A stretch of DNA of 64,000 bases from Curtobacterium sp. A7_M15. Lineage in GTDB: Bacteria; Actinomycetota; Actinomycetes; Actinomycetales; Microbacteriaceae. A program made the position numbers and the translations under genes. Location of the stretch: the NCBI RefSeq assembly GCF_030705415.1, contig NZ_JAUZED010000002.1, forward strand, positions 36,363 through 100,362, read 5' to 3'. The notes under the pieces were generated by a model. It made no database searches. It was not told the origin of the DNA and saw only the letters and a list, made by a program, of their open reading frames with translations. Below, piece by piece: positions 1-7,567 of this stretch. Positions within the stretch are counted from its first letter, which is position 1. Every line of letters begins with the position of its first letter.

Positions 1-972
1 CTTCAAAACGCTGGCGCAGCGTACGCAATTGACAACTGGACCGATGACGATTGGCGCCAGTTCGGCCGTCAGACCGGCACCTCAGACATCATCACCGGTC
101 ACTCGCGTCTGTTGCGTTCCCTGAGCTGGAACGATGAGGACTACCCCGATCACGCACTCACAGTGATGGGCCAGGTGCTCTCCGAAGCTGTGGAGGAAGA
201 CTCCGGCGAAGCTGGTCGCATGGAACTCCTTGCCGGACTGATGCCGGACCTTCCGGCCTGGATCGAAGAGAACGCCCCTGCGCGAACCAAGCGACTGCTC
301 AGTGACTACCTTGCCGCCCGCGACACGTCAGAGGTTCCGATCGCATGGCGCGGTGCTTCGTCAGACGAAGCCGCGCCTGAAGAGCCGACCGCGTTCAACT
401 GGGGGCAAGCAGCAGCTGATTTCGTCACCGCCGTTCCTCAGGTCAACGCGGACCTCGACGACGGCGAGGACGAACAGTTTGATGAGGCCCGAGGTCAAGG
501 AGACTGGCCGCCGTCCTCCCGCCCTGGCGCGACCAAACAAGGTCCGATGATCTTCATTGTCCACGGGCACGACGAAGCTGCACGCGACTCGATTCGGATC
601 TTCACACAGAAGGTGACCGGCACACTGCCCATCTCTCTAGCGGAGGAGGCCGGTAAAGGTCAAACCATCATCGAGAAGTTCGAGAGCTACGGAACGGTAA
701 CGTCCTATGTCATCGTATTACTCACCCCGGACGACGTCGGACAGAAGCTCGCTGACTACCAAGCCGACAAAGATCCTGACCCGCGTGCTCGGCAGAACGT
801 CATCCTTGAGCTCGGCTACTTTATTGGCAAGATCGGCCGCAGGAACATCATCGTGGTGGACGCCGGGGTCGAGAATCCGTCCGATCTTGCTGGCATTGGC
901 TACGTCCAGTATCCCGAAAACAACTGGAAGGAATCGCTGCGTACTGAACTCATGTCACTGTCTCAGGAGTAG
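1..972 (+). CDS. TIR-like domain nucleotide-binding protein, 5' end cut off by window
   Basis: The frame is open from base 1, so the true start lies outside the window; 323 residues are visible. The last ~140 residues, beginning MIFIVHGHDEAARD, form a TIR-like domain (predicted nucleotide-binding, CAP12/PF10137 type), with the run ARQNVILELGYFIGKIGRR followed by a conserved strand near IIVVDAG. The ~180 residues before it look like an input domain joined by an acidic linker. TIR-like proteins of this class serve as NAD-degrading or nucleotide-binding effectors in anti-phage systems. The OLD-type ATPase and Shedu nuclease downstream support a defence role. GC and third-position GC are lower than in the rest of the window, suggesting transfer. 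The biochemical activity is inferred from the family. Confidence 0.75.
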   Translation, partial: LQNAGAAYAIDNWTDDDWRQFGRQTGTSDIITGHSRLLRSLSWNDEDYPDHALTVMGQVLSEAVEEDSGEAGRMELLAGLMPDLPAWIEENAPARTKRLLSDYLAARDTSEVPIAWRGASSDEAAPEEPTAFNWGQAAADFVTAVPQVNADLDDGEDEQFDEARGQGDWPPSSRPGATKQGPMIFIVHGHDEAARDSIRIFTQKVTGTLPISLAEEAGKGQTIIEKFESYGTVTSYVIVLLTPDDVGQKLADYQADKDPDPRARQNVILELGYFIGKIGRRNIIVVDAGVENPSDLAGIGYVQYPENNWKESLRTELMSLSQE

Positions 973-978
973 CGGAGG

Positions 979-1287
979 TCAGCTCAGTGGCACCAATGTT
1001 GCCGTCACACCGGGCTCGGCGTATGGCCGGAGCGTTTCGGACACGATCGTAGTCTGAAACCCTCGCGCGACGCGCCATGCCGCCTGATCCTCGAAGGCGT
1101 GCCAGGCCGGATCACTCGGCCCCGCCGTATACAGCGCCGACGACCTCTCCTCGTCCATAACGGAGAGGTCTGCGACGTCCCGTGGAGTCATAGCGCGCCA
1201 GCGGAGGAGGCTCTTAGTGATCGTGAGCGGGGCCTCGTGTTGGTGGAGGTAATGGGTGCGCCTGAGCGGGGCTGCCGCGGAAACTTT
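979..1287 (-). pseudogene. Possible 3' remnant of an unidentified gene, no usable start
   Basis: A minus-strand frame reads smoothly from a TAG at 1288-1290 down to a TGA at 979-981, with protein-like composition (for example PAWHAFEDQAAWRVARGF). It has no ATG, GTG or TTG before an ATG at 1191, and that ATG has no ribosome binding site. I read it as the C-terminal ~100 residues of a gene whose 5' part was lost when the neighbouring OLD-type gene arrived. Alternatively a 70-residue protein could start at 1191. No family is recognised. Confidence 0.3.
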
Positions 1288-1334
1288 CTAACGAGTGAGC
1301 ACGCGACTCCCTCGGGTTTGTCGGTGCGAACCCT

Positions 1335-1347
1335 TAGGCTGGGCGCG
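1335..1347 (+). promoter_or_regulatory. -10 element giving a probable leaderless GTG start
   Basis: TAGGCT at 1335-1340 lies six bases before the GTG at 1347. The same TAGGCT-N6-GTG layout occurs before the LysR gene at 44549. With no Shine-Dalgarno sequence in front of either gene, transcription probably begins at or next to the start codon, giving leaderless mRNA as is common in actinobacteria. No convincing -35 box is seen. Confidence 0.4.
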
Positions 1348-3278
1348 TGAAGCTCAGCGAGGCGCGCGTACGCATGTTCCGAAACGTGATCGACAGCGGG
1401 ATGATTCGCTTCCAAGACGACGTAACAGCCCTCGTCGGGAAGAATGAGTCCGGCAAAACGGCACTGCTCATGGCGCTGCACCGATTAAACCCCGCGAACG
1501 GCGACCCTGAGTTCGCTGAACAGCAGGACTACCCGCGTTGGCGGCTAACGAGGGACCGCAAGAACAAAGAGGTTGAGGACGCTCGTCCGATCGAGGCCAC
1601 CTTCACTCTGGACGAGGACGACCTCGCGGCGGTCGAGAGCAAGTTCGGAGAGGGCATCCTCCCGCTGAAACAATTCACCGTCTACAAAACCTACGGCGGT
1701 ACGCGGATGCGTTTGCTGACAGTCGACGAGAAGGCCGCCCTTGAGCACATGTACTACGTCCTGTCATCCTCCGAAGAGCTGAAGGAACGCCTCGGGTCTT
1801 CGGACCTTGTGGATGCTCGTAGTCGCGCATTGTCACTCATCGCCGATCTTGAAGGCTCTGAGGACGACGCTGCTTCAGCGCTGACTGCTTCTGCAAAAGA
1901 GTTTGTTAACGAGGTAAACGGCCTCATTCCGAAAGGCCATATTCTTCGCGGACAAGTGGCTGACTTCCTCGACGAGCGCCTGCCCAAATTCTTCTACTTC
2001 AGCGATTACGAGACTCTGCCGTCTCGCATCGACCTGCAAGCCATCGCAACCGGCGAGGAGACACCAGGGGCATCGGCTAACCAGACTGCTCGGGCCCTGC
2101 TTCGACTTGCCGGCGCAGACACTGCCAATGTTCAGGCCGAGGACTTCGACGCCCGCAAGAGCGAGTTGGAGGCCGCTAGCAATGAGCTGACCCAACAAGT
2201 TTTCGAGTACTGGACCCAGAACCCCAACCTCTCTGTTGAGATCGACGCGGACAAGCAGGTGGTCGGGAACGGGTATAACTCATCAACGGTTCTGCGATAC
2301 CTCGAGGTTCGGGTAAAGGACAGTCGTCACGGATTCACGGGAAGCTTCGGACAGCGTTCGAAGGGGTTCCAGTGGTTCTTCTCGTTTTTCGCCGCGTTCT
2401 CTGAATTTGAGGACCTTGGCAATGAGGTCGTGGTGCTCCTGGACGAGCCTGCAATGTCCCTGCATGGGAAGGCTCAAGCGGACTTTCTGCGGTTTATCAA
2501 CGAGAGACTCGGCGCGCGGTCACAGGTCGTCTACACCACTCACTCCCCTTTCATGGTCGAGCCGAACCGCGTTGAACGAGTCCGCATCGTGGAGGACCGA
2601 GGGCCGAAGACCGGTTCCGTCGTGACAGAGGACGTGCAGTCTGTCGGTGAAGATGCAACCTTCCCGCTCCAAGCAGCTCTCGGCTATGACATCGCGCAGA
2701 ATCTCCTCATCGGACCGGATAACCTCCTCCTCGAAGGAGGTAGCGATGACACGTACCTCCGCATCATGTCCGACCACCTTCGATCCCTTGGTCGCGAAGG
2801 TCTCGATCCTCGCTGGCGCATCGTGAGCACGCACGGCGCGACGAACATGCCCGCGTTCGTCTCGTTGTTCGCAGAACTCGACGTTACCCTCCTCATCGAT
2901 GGCACATCGAAGTCGACAGGCAAGCTCGATACCCTCGTCCGTGCCAAGGCGTTGCCGCAGAGGAGAGTAATCAGTACGAACCAGTTCGCCTCGATGGAAC
3001 CCAGCGACATCGAGGATCTCTTTACTCCTGCTGAGTACCTGAAGCTCTACAACCCTGCATTCGGGTCCGCTCTGAAGGTGAGCGACCTCAACGGCAAAGA
3101 CCGCATCATTGCCCGTGTCGGGCGTGCCATTGGGGCACAGTTCAAGGAGCACGGTAAGCCCGCCGAATACTTGATGCGCTCGAACGACCGCGCTAAGTTC
3201 CTCAGGTCTCTGAGTGAGGGCACAGTCGATCGCTGGGCGAATCTTTTCAAGTCAATCAACGCGACTCTGTCCTCGTAG
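1347..3278 (+). CDS. OLD-family ATP-dependent nuclease (AAA ATPase plus TOPRIM)
   Basis: This 643-residue protein has an SMC-like ABC ATPase fold. Walker A is GKNESGKT at residues 31-38, Walker B is VVLLDEPAMSLH near 361, and the H-loop is TTHSPFMV. A C-terminal TOPRIM domain follows, with LLLEGGSDD near 460, LLIDGTSKS near 514 and the acidic motif SDIEDLF near 551. OLD-type nucleases include GajA of Gabija and stand-alone phage-exclusion proteins. No UvrD-like GajB or other obvious partner follows, so it looks like a class 1 stand-alone protein. The second TOPRIM motif reads DGT rather than the usual DxD, which may lower or change metal-dependent cleavage. It lies between a TIR-like and a Shedu gene. 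Confidence 0.85.
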   Translation: MKLSEARVRMFRNVIDSGMIRFQDDVTALVGKNESGKTALLMALHRLNPANGDPEFAEQQDYPRWRLTRDRKNKEVEDARPIEATFTLDEDDLAAVESKFGEGILPLKQFTVYKTYGGTRMRLLTVDEKAALEHMYYVLSSSEELKERLGSSDLVDARSRALSLIADLEGSEDDAASALTASAKEFVNEVNGLIPKGHILRGQVADFLDERLPKFFYFSDYETLPSRIDLQAIATGEETPGASANQTARALLRLAGADTANVQAEDFDARKSELEAASNELTQQVFEYWTQNPNLSVEIDADKQVVGNGYNSSTVLRYLEVRVKDSRHGFTGSFGQRSKGFQWFFSFFAAFSEFEDLGNEVVVLLDEPAMSLHGKAQADFLRFINERLGARSQVVYTTHSPFMVEPNRVERVRIVEDRGPKTGSVVTEDVQSVGEDATFPLQAALGYDIAQNLLIGPDNLLLEGGSDDTYLRIMSDHLRSLGREGLDPRWRIVSTHGATNMPAFVSLFAELDVTLLIDGTSKSTGKLDTLVRAKALPQRRVISTNQFASMEPSDIEDLFTPAEYLKLYNPAFGSALKVSDLNGKDRIIARVGRAIGAQFKEHGKPAEYLMRSNDRAKFLRSLSEGTVDRWANLFKSINATLSS

Positions 3279-3428
3279 AGGCGTCGAAAGAGATATGCAG
3301 CCCCGCAAGTGTCCACTGCCGTCCTCTCGCGTGCCCCTTACAAAGAGCAGCTAGCCGCCGCTGTTCCGCTAGAGGATCGGTTTTCGGACAGGGAACGGGT
3401 GCTCCTGTCGCCTCCTGCGCCGCCACGG

Positions 3429-3764
3429 TCAGGACTCGTAGGCTTCGAACTCCCAGTACCCCAACCGGCTGAGCCTTTCTCCGACCTCGTTCCATTCCCG
3501 CCCCTCGACCTCCGTGAAGAGCCACTTAATGAAGACTCGGATCTGATAGGGGTCCCACTTGTCCACGACTGCCATGTGGCGCTCGTGAAGCGGACCTCAC
3601 CGGTTCAGCTCCCTCGTCATTGAGGCGGGGCTGCGCACCCGAAGCCCGCCTGAAGGGGCAGCCATGACGGTGAGCCAGATGTCGACGTCGTTTGGATCCT
3701 CGAGCACAACGTCCTCGAGGTCATCGCCGTCGTTCGTCGAGATGAACCGCACCCGAGCCTTCAT
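3429..3764 (-). pseudogene. Small gene split by an in-frame TGA (or two tandem small genes)
   Basis: On the minus strand an ATG at 3764, preceded by GAGGA at good spacing, opens a 55-residue frame (MKARVRFISTNDGDDLEDVV...) that ends in TGA at 3597-3599. The same frame then continues without further stops for 55 codons, through an ATG at 3575, to a TGA at 3429-3431, ending in ...RLGYWEFEAYES. Both halves look like genuine protein, the second with several Trp and acidic residues. Read through, it would be about 110 residues. It could be one gene with a nonsense mutation or a coupled pair of 55 and 48 residues. No family recognised. It lies within the defence island, so an accessory or immunity-like role is possible but unproven. 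Confidence 0.5.
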
Positions 3765-3910
3765 GGTGTCATCCTCGCGCTCGCCACGAAAGTCGACACG
3801 TGCTGCGATAGCCGATCCCTATACGGAACAGCATCCTCAGTTCCTGGACCGCACGCCCGAGGCGCCGCAATATCCGAAAGAATCGGCTGAGCTGTCGACG
3901 GTGGGGTGGC

Positions 3911-5152
3911 TCATTCATTGCTTGCGTCCAAGTCACCCGTGGCGTCCTCCGCCTCGGCTAGATGCCACTCGGCACGGGCGACGAGTTCGTCGAAGGTGAT
4001 TACTTCGGGCTCAAGGAGATTGCGCCGGAACAGTTCGAAGCTTCTCACCCGGTCCGGAAGCGGCCCTCCCGTAGCTCCGGTCAACTCGGCCTGAGAGCCG
4101 AGGACGACGAACGAGCGAGGTCGAAGTATGAACGCACCAGAACTGAGCAGTTCTCCTTCGGCCGATGTGTCTTGCATAAAGTCGCCGAGATCTCGAGCAG
4201 CGAGGTGAGTCGTCTGCTGCACCTGTACGACCGCTCCCGCCAGCTCTCTGGAGGGCGCGAAGCACCCGGAGCGGTACTCCTCGGCAAGAAGCGCTGTGCG
4301 GTGATGCTTGATTTCCGCGAAAACCAGGCTGCGCACGATCCCCGCGGACGCTAGCAGCGCATCGACGCGCTTCCCCACGCCCTTGATACTTCTGCCGACA
4401 ACCGTCTGTTCCAGTTTTCCTTCGTCCCACGACGTGAGGAGTTGACCGCCGAGCCCTATCCCGAGGACCCAAGGATTCTCTTCTAGGAGCCGTTGCCAAG
4501 CCCGCTCAGGGCCGCCAGCGTCTTCCGACGCCGCGTCGAACTGTTCCGGGACGTCAAGCCAGGTGCGCATCTGCGTAACGACGCTTCGGCGGCGCTGTAG
4601 CGCTACGACGTCCTCCGCGGTCGCGTCGGACTCGATGAGAGATCGAAACCGATCTGGATTGTCAGCGTAGACACGAGCGATAGCGCCGGGGTCTGAGAAT
4701 ACGTCACGAAGCAATTGGTCGTCCACGTACACAGACTGATCGCCCTCGATCGGTATCGCGTCGATGGCGCGAAGCGCTTCTAGCAGCGCCATCGACTGGT
4801 CTCGGTCAAGCTCGAGCACATTTTCCAACCGCGTCAGGTCGCCGGAGGTGGGCACGCGTTGGATCCGAATTCTTCGTACAGCGCCGGATTCTCTGGCGAC
4901 GTGGAGCTGAATTTGCTTACGTCTCCCGGGCGTGGTGCTGATGACCTGCATGGTCCAATCCCAACCGGCGCCGTCATCAGACTGCACCTCATCGATGACC
5001 CGGTGCACGTAGCGCGACGGGTGACCCGCGTCACGCCCAAACTGGGTGATGAAACTTCGCGAGACATACGTGCGAGTTGGCAGTCTCCCCTCGGCGTACG
5101 TGACCTCGTTGGGTAGAGGCGCGTCATCCCAGTTGATCCTCGGCACACTCAT
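3911..5152 (-). CDS. sduA: Shedu anti-phage nuclease SduA (DUF4263)
   Basis: The 413-residue protein has a variable N-terminal region and a C-terminal PD-(D/E)xK nuclease of the Shedu/DUF4263 type. The visible pattern is ENPWVLG, then the metal-binding Asp in KRVDALL (about residue 265), AEIKHH (Glu and Lys near 278) and a conserved Gln in VVQVQ (near 310). Shedu is a single-gene defence system in which the N-terminal domain senses infection and the nuclease domain cleaves DNA. The N-terminal ~230 residues do not resemble a domain I can name. The ATG at 5152 is the only good start. Composition matches the other island genes rather than the host-like genes downstream. Confidence 0.85.
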   Translation of the reverse strand: MSVPRINWDDAPLPNEVTYAEGRLPTRTYVSRSFITQFGRDAGHPSRYVHRVIDEVQSDDGAGWDWTMQVISTTPGRRKQIQLHVARESGAVRRIRIQRVPTSGDLTRLENVLELDRDQSMALLEALRAIDAIPIEGDQSVYVDDQLLRDVFSDPGAIARVYADNPDRFRSLIESDATAEDVVALQRRRSVVTQMRTWLDVPEQFDAASEDAGGPERAWQRLLEENPWVLGIGLGGQLLTSWDEGKLEQTVVGRSIKGVGKRVDALLASAGIVRSLVFAEIKHHRTALLAEEYRSGCFAPSRELAGAVVQVQQTTHLAARDLGDFMQDTSAEGELLSSGAFILRPRSFVVLGSQAELTGATGGPLPDRVRSFELFRRNLLEPEVITFDELVARAEWHLAEAEDATGDLDASNE

Positions 5153-5481
5153 TCCTACCGCAAGGCGAGCGTGCGGCGCATCCCACTACGAAGACTTAAG
5201 ACGCAGACGACGGTGGCGAGCTTGGTACGACTTCCATGTCGCTCGGGGGGGGTGCAGAATCGATCGGTTGTGCACCATCGGTCGGCCCGTCAACTAGGTG
5301 CCGGAACTGGCGGTGAAGCCGGCGCCGAGCGACGCATCGTCCGAGAGCGGAGCGTCATCTGTGACCAGAGCCGTCAAGGACCTCACCCAGCCTGTTCCGA
5401 GCGCGGGCGTTCGCTGGTCGACCGCGTAGCGGATCGGATGATTGTGCAACCTCGCTCCCTGGCGCTGGCTAAGTTCGTCTC
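5153..5481. other. Intergenic region between Shedu gene and small membrane protein gene
   Basis: About 330 bases without a convincing gene. A GTG at 5298 opens a 43-codon frame with host-like codon use that ends at a TAG (5427-5429); I cannot tell whether it is translated. A run of eight G's occurs near 5247. The stretch probably holds the Shedu promoter and the island edge. Confidence 0.3.
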
Positions 5482-5682
5482 ATGAAGAGGTTGAGGTTCT
5501 GGCGACCGGCGAGCGTTGCGACGGCCTCCCTTGTGCTGGGTTTGTTTTGCGTGCTGGCGCCGGTACGGACTGTGACTACGACGCACGGGTTCCCGACCTG
5601 GATCATCGGCATCGTCCTTCTGGTCGGCGGCGTGGGCCTGTGGGCCGACGCGCTGATTGGCCGATCACGAGATCGCGATTGA
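5482..5682 (+). CDS. Small two-helix membrane protein
   Basis: A 66-residue protein with two hydrophobic segments (about residues 10-28 and 38-58) and basic ends. Its first hydrophobic stretch contains SVATASLVLGLFCVLAP and the second WIIGIVLLVGGVGLWADALIG. The ATG at 5482 lacks a Shine-Dalgarno sequence, but TAAGTT lies about ten bases upstream, consistent with a leaderless transcript. No family assigned; the function is unknown. It is the first gene after the defence island with host-like composition. Confidence 0.55.
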   Translation: MKRLRFWRPASVATASLVLGLFCVLAPVRTVTTTHGFPTWIIGIVLLVGGVGLWADALIGRSRDRD

Positions 5683-5875
5683 GTCGCTCGATTGCCTACG
5701 TCACGGTTCGGTGCTCAGGGTCTGTCAGCTTCCGAGTTTGGCGTCGCTTTCGTGGGTCGGATGTCGATGGTCTGTTGAGGCGCCGACCTACGCTCGACTC
5801 AAGACTTCCTAGGGCACAGCGGCGGGACTCGCCGAGGAGTGCTGCGAGAAAGCGAATGTCCTCGCTGTGGCACCA

Positions 5876-6301
5876 TTACGCTGGCGGTGTCGAGCCTGCT
5901 CCCTCGGTGTCATCCGCGCCCGCAGGCCCTGTCCCGGCCTGATCGAGGTTCTCGTTCGGGTCGCCCATGTCCCCGGTCGCCGCGCCGGCTGCGGACAACC
6001 CGAAGTGCTTGTGGACTGCGTTCGCCTCGGCGAGGGACAGGGTGTGTTCGGGTCCGAGGGAGGGTGCGGCCTGGATCGCGTCCTTCGTGTACCCGACGTG
6101 CAGATCCGTGCCGTCGAGGGTGGCGTCCTCGACCGGGACGAGCGTTTGGTGCCTCCCGAGCAGTCCCGTCGCGACGCTGACGTAGGCAGCACTGCCGTCC
6201 TCGTCGGAGGGGAACACCTGCGTCACCTTGCCGACCGTCGCGCCGTCGCGATCACGAACCGTCGCGCTTTCCACCTGATGGATGAGGCCCTTTGAGATCA
6301 T
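5876..6301 (-). CDS. PRC-barrel domain protein
   Basis: The 141-residue protein begins MISKGLIHQVESATVRDRDG and contains GKVTQVFPSDEDG, AYVSVATGLLGRH and VPVEDATLDG, the strand pattern of a PRC-barrel. A short HTLSLAEANAVHKHFG segment follows, as in actinobacterial PRC-barrel stress proteins. The last ~30 residues are a Gly/Pro/Asp-rich tail. I chose the ATG at 6301 because family members begin at this point; the frame continues upstream but the extra codons have no domain similarity. Such proteins are small cytosolic or ribosome- and stress-associated proteins of unclear function. Confidence 0.7.
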   Translation of the reverse strand: MISKGLIHQVESATVRDRDGATVGKVTQVFPSDEDGSAAYVSVATGLLGRHQTLVPVEDATLDGTDLHVGYTKDAIQAAPSLGPEHTLSLAEANAVHKHFGLSAAGAATGDMGDPNENLDQAGTGPAGADDTEGAGSTPPA

Positions 6302-6376
6302 GGGTGTAGTCAACGCCGTCCGCCTGACGCTTCGCGGCGACGCAATCAGGCGTGTGCCACGCTGCACGAGGTGCGC

Positions 6377-6773
6377 ATGAAGATCACCTCTGTCGCTTAC
6401 GAGCACGTGGAGTAGCCAAACTTGGTCATCACGAAGACGAACGGATCCGTCAGCACCGTTCTGAACGACACGTTCCGCCCGATGGGCGCCCAGACCTGGC
6501 GTGCAGGCCCGCCGGCAGTCATCGACCAGCACGGCGACTCCTACCTGCAAGCTGGCGGTACGGCCGAGAAGATGAGCGTCGAGCTCCGTCGCCGCGAAAA
6601 CGACGGTGGGTACCGCCACGACCTCGCCGGGACCATCGACGTGCAGGCCGCGCACGAACCGCGGCACCCAGTAGAGCTCCTCACAGCCGACCATGCAGCC
6701 GGTGTTCGTGCACTACGTCGAGCCCCCGACCGTTCCCGAGGGCCACACGCTCCGCGTCAGCGCCGACATGTGA
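6377..6773 (+). pseudogene. Decayed small gene with in-frame TAG and a frameshift
   Basis: ATG at 6377 gives MKITSVAYEHVE and then TAG (6413-6415). The same frame continues with strong host-like codon use (VITKTNGSVSTVLND, then FRPMGAQTWRAGPPAVIDQH) to about 6670. There the coding signal moves to another frame, where MQPVFVHYVEPPTVPEGH ends at a TGA (6771-6773). One nonsense and one frameshift change would join these into a ~130-residue protein. An alternative reading is two or three separate very small genes. No family recognised. Confidence 0.4.
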
Positions 6774-6835
6774 GGCCGGGCGCCGCCGTCGCGTTGACGC
6801 ATGGCGCCCACCTTCCTCGGGGAGCGAGGTCGTCA

Positions 6836-7189
6836 TCAGCGATCGGGGAAGGATCGGCGGACGGCACGGTGCGCCACCGGGATCGACAGGAGTGCGCCGC
6901 CGACGAGCACTCCTGCGGCCACGAGGACGGAGACCGGACTGCGGAGCGGGGCAAGACCCATGCTGATCAGGCACCAGGTCACGGTGATCGTTCCGCTGAT
7001 GATGGTTGGACGCAGCGCTGCTCGATGAGCGATGCGCCATGCCGCGTCGCTGGACATCGTGATCCGCGTGCGGACGCCGGCGAGATCGTTCCGAGCCAGC
7101 GATCCGCTCGCTGCTCTTCAAGTCAGACAGGTGACGAGAACCGAAGCACCGACCTCGAGAGACAGCGCGAACACCATTGCTCCATCCAT
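6836..7189 (-). pseudogene. SdpI-family membrane protein with in-frame TGA
   Basis: From ATG 7189 the frame reads MDGAMVFALSLEVGASVLVT, reaches TGA at codon 24 (7118-7120), then continues in the same frame as RAASGSLARNDLAGVRTRIT and MSSDAAWRIAHRAA. Two membrane helices and a TAA/TGA-type end at 6836 follow. The motif LAGVRTRxTMSSDAAWRxAHRAA is diagnostic for SdpI/DUF1648-type small membrane proteins (immunity to the SDP toxin in Bacillus). The TGA most simply replaces a TGG tryptophan codon. A shorter protein from ATG 7057 would lack the first helix. Probably inactive unless the stop is a sequencing error. Confidence 0.65.
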
Positions 7190-7273
7190 AGGTGCGAAGC
7201 TAGTCTTTTGACATCTCAACGGCAACGTTTCAGTTGCCAACCGGTGTTGTCACGAGGATGGGGAGTCTGCGAG

Positions 7274-7567
7274 ATGTTCGACCTGACCACGGCCGGGAGC
7301 GTGAATCCGCTTCTGCCGACAGCGCTGGACGGCGCGACGATGAGCATCGCCATCGTCGGATTGGTGCTTGCCCTCGCAGCTCTCGCGTCGCTGCTCGCAG
7401 CCTCGTCACCGACAGGGTGGCCCGTGCTCGCCTGGGCCCTCGTTGTCCTGTTCGTGCCCTTCGTCGGGCCGGTCTCGTGGTTCGCTGCAAGGCGCCGCGA
7501 ACGGCTGCTGAGATTCCGAGACCTCGACCACACATCAGGGGAAGGACCTCATGCGGACCCCACATGA
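7274..7567 (+). CDS. PLDc_N-domain small membrane protein
   Basis: A 97-residue protein with two transmembrane helices. The second (WALVVLFVPFVGPVSWFAAR) carries the pattern of the phospholipase D / cardiolipin synthase N-terminal domain, which here stands alone without a catalytic domain. The ATG at 7274 has GGGGAG about seven bases upstream. The 3' end overlaps the next gene by 17 bases, so translation is probably coupled to the serine hydrolase. Stand-alone PLDc_N proteins are common in actinobacteria and have no assigned function. Confidence 0.7.
   Translation: MFDLTTAGSVNPLLPTALDGATMSIAIVGLVLALAALASLLAASSPTGWPVLAWALVVLFVPFVGPVSWFAARRRERLLRFRDLDHTSGEGPHADPT

Noticed and set aside
5876..6694. 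Longer minus-strand frame extending the PRC-barrel gene to 272 residues
   Set aside because: The extra N-terminal part has no similarity to the family, runs antisense to better coding signal, and family members start at the MISKG position.
7118..7120. TGA in the SdpI-type gene as a selenocysteine codon
   Set aside because: No SECIS-like hairpin directly follows, the family has no selenoproteins, and tryptophan fits the position.
6422..7567. 381-residue plus-strand frame as one protein
   Set aside because: The coding signal is broken: only the last 97 codons from ATG 7274 match a family (PLDc_N), and the first part belongs to a decayed gene upstream.
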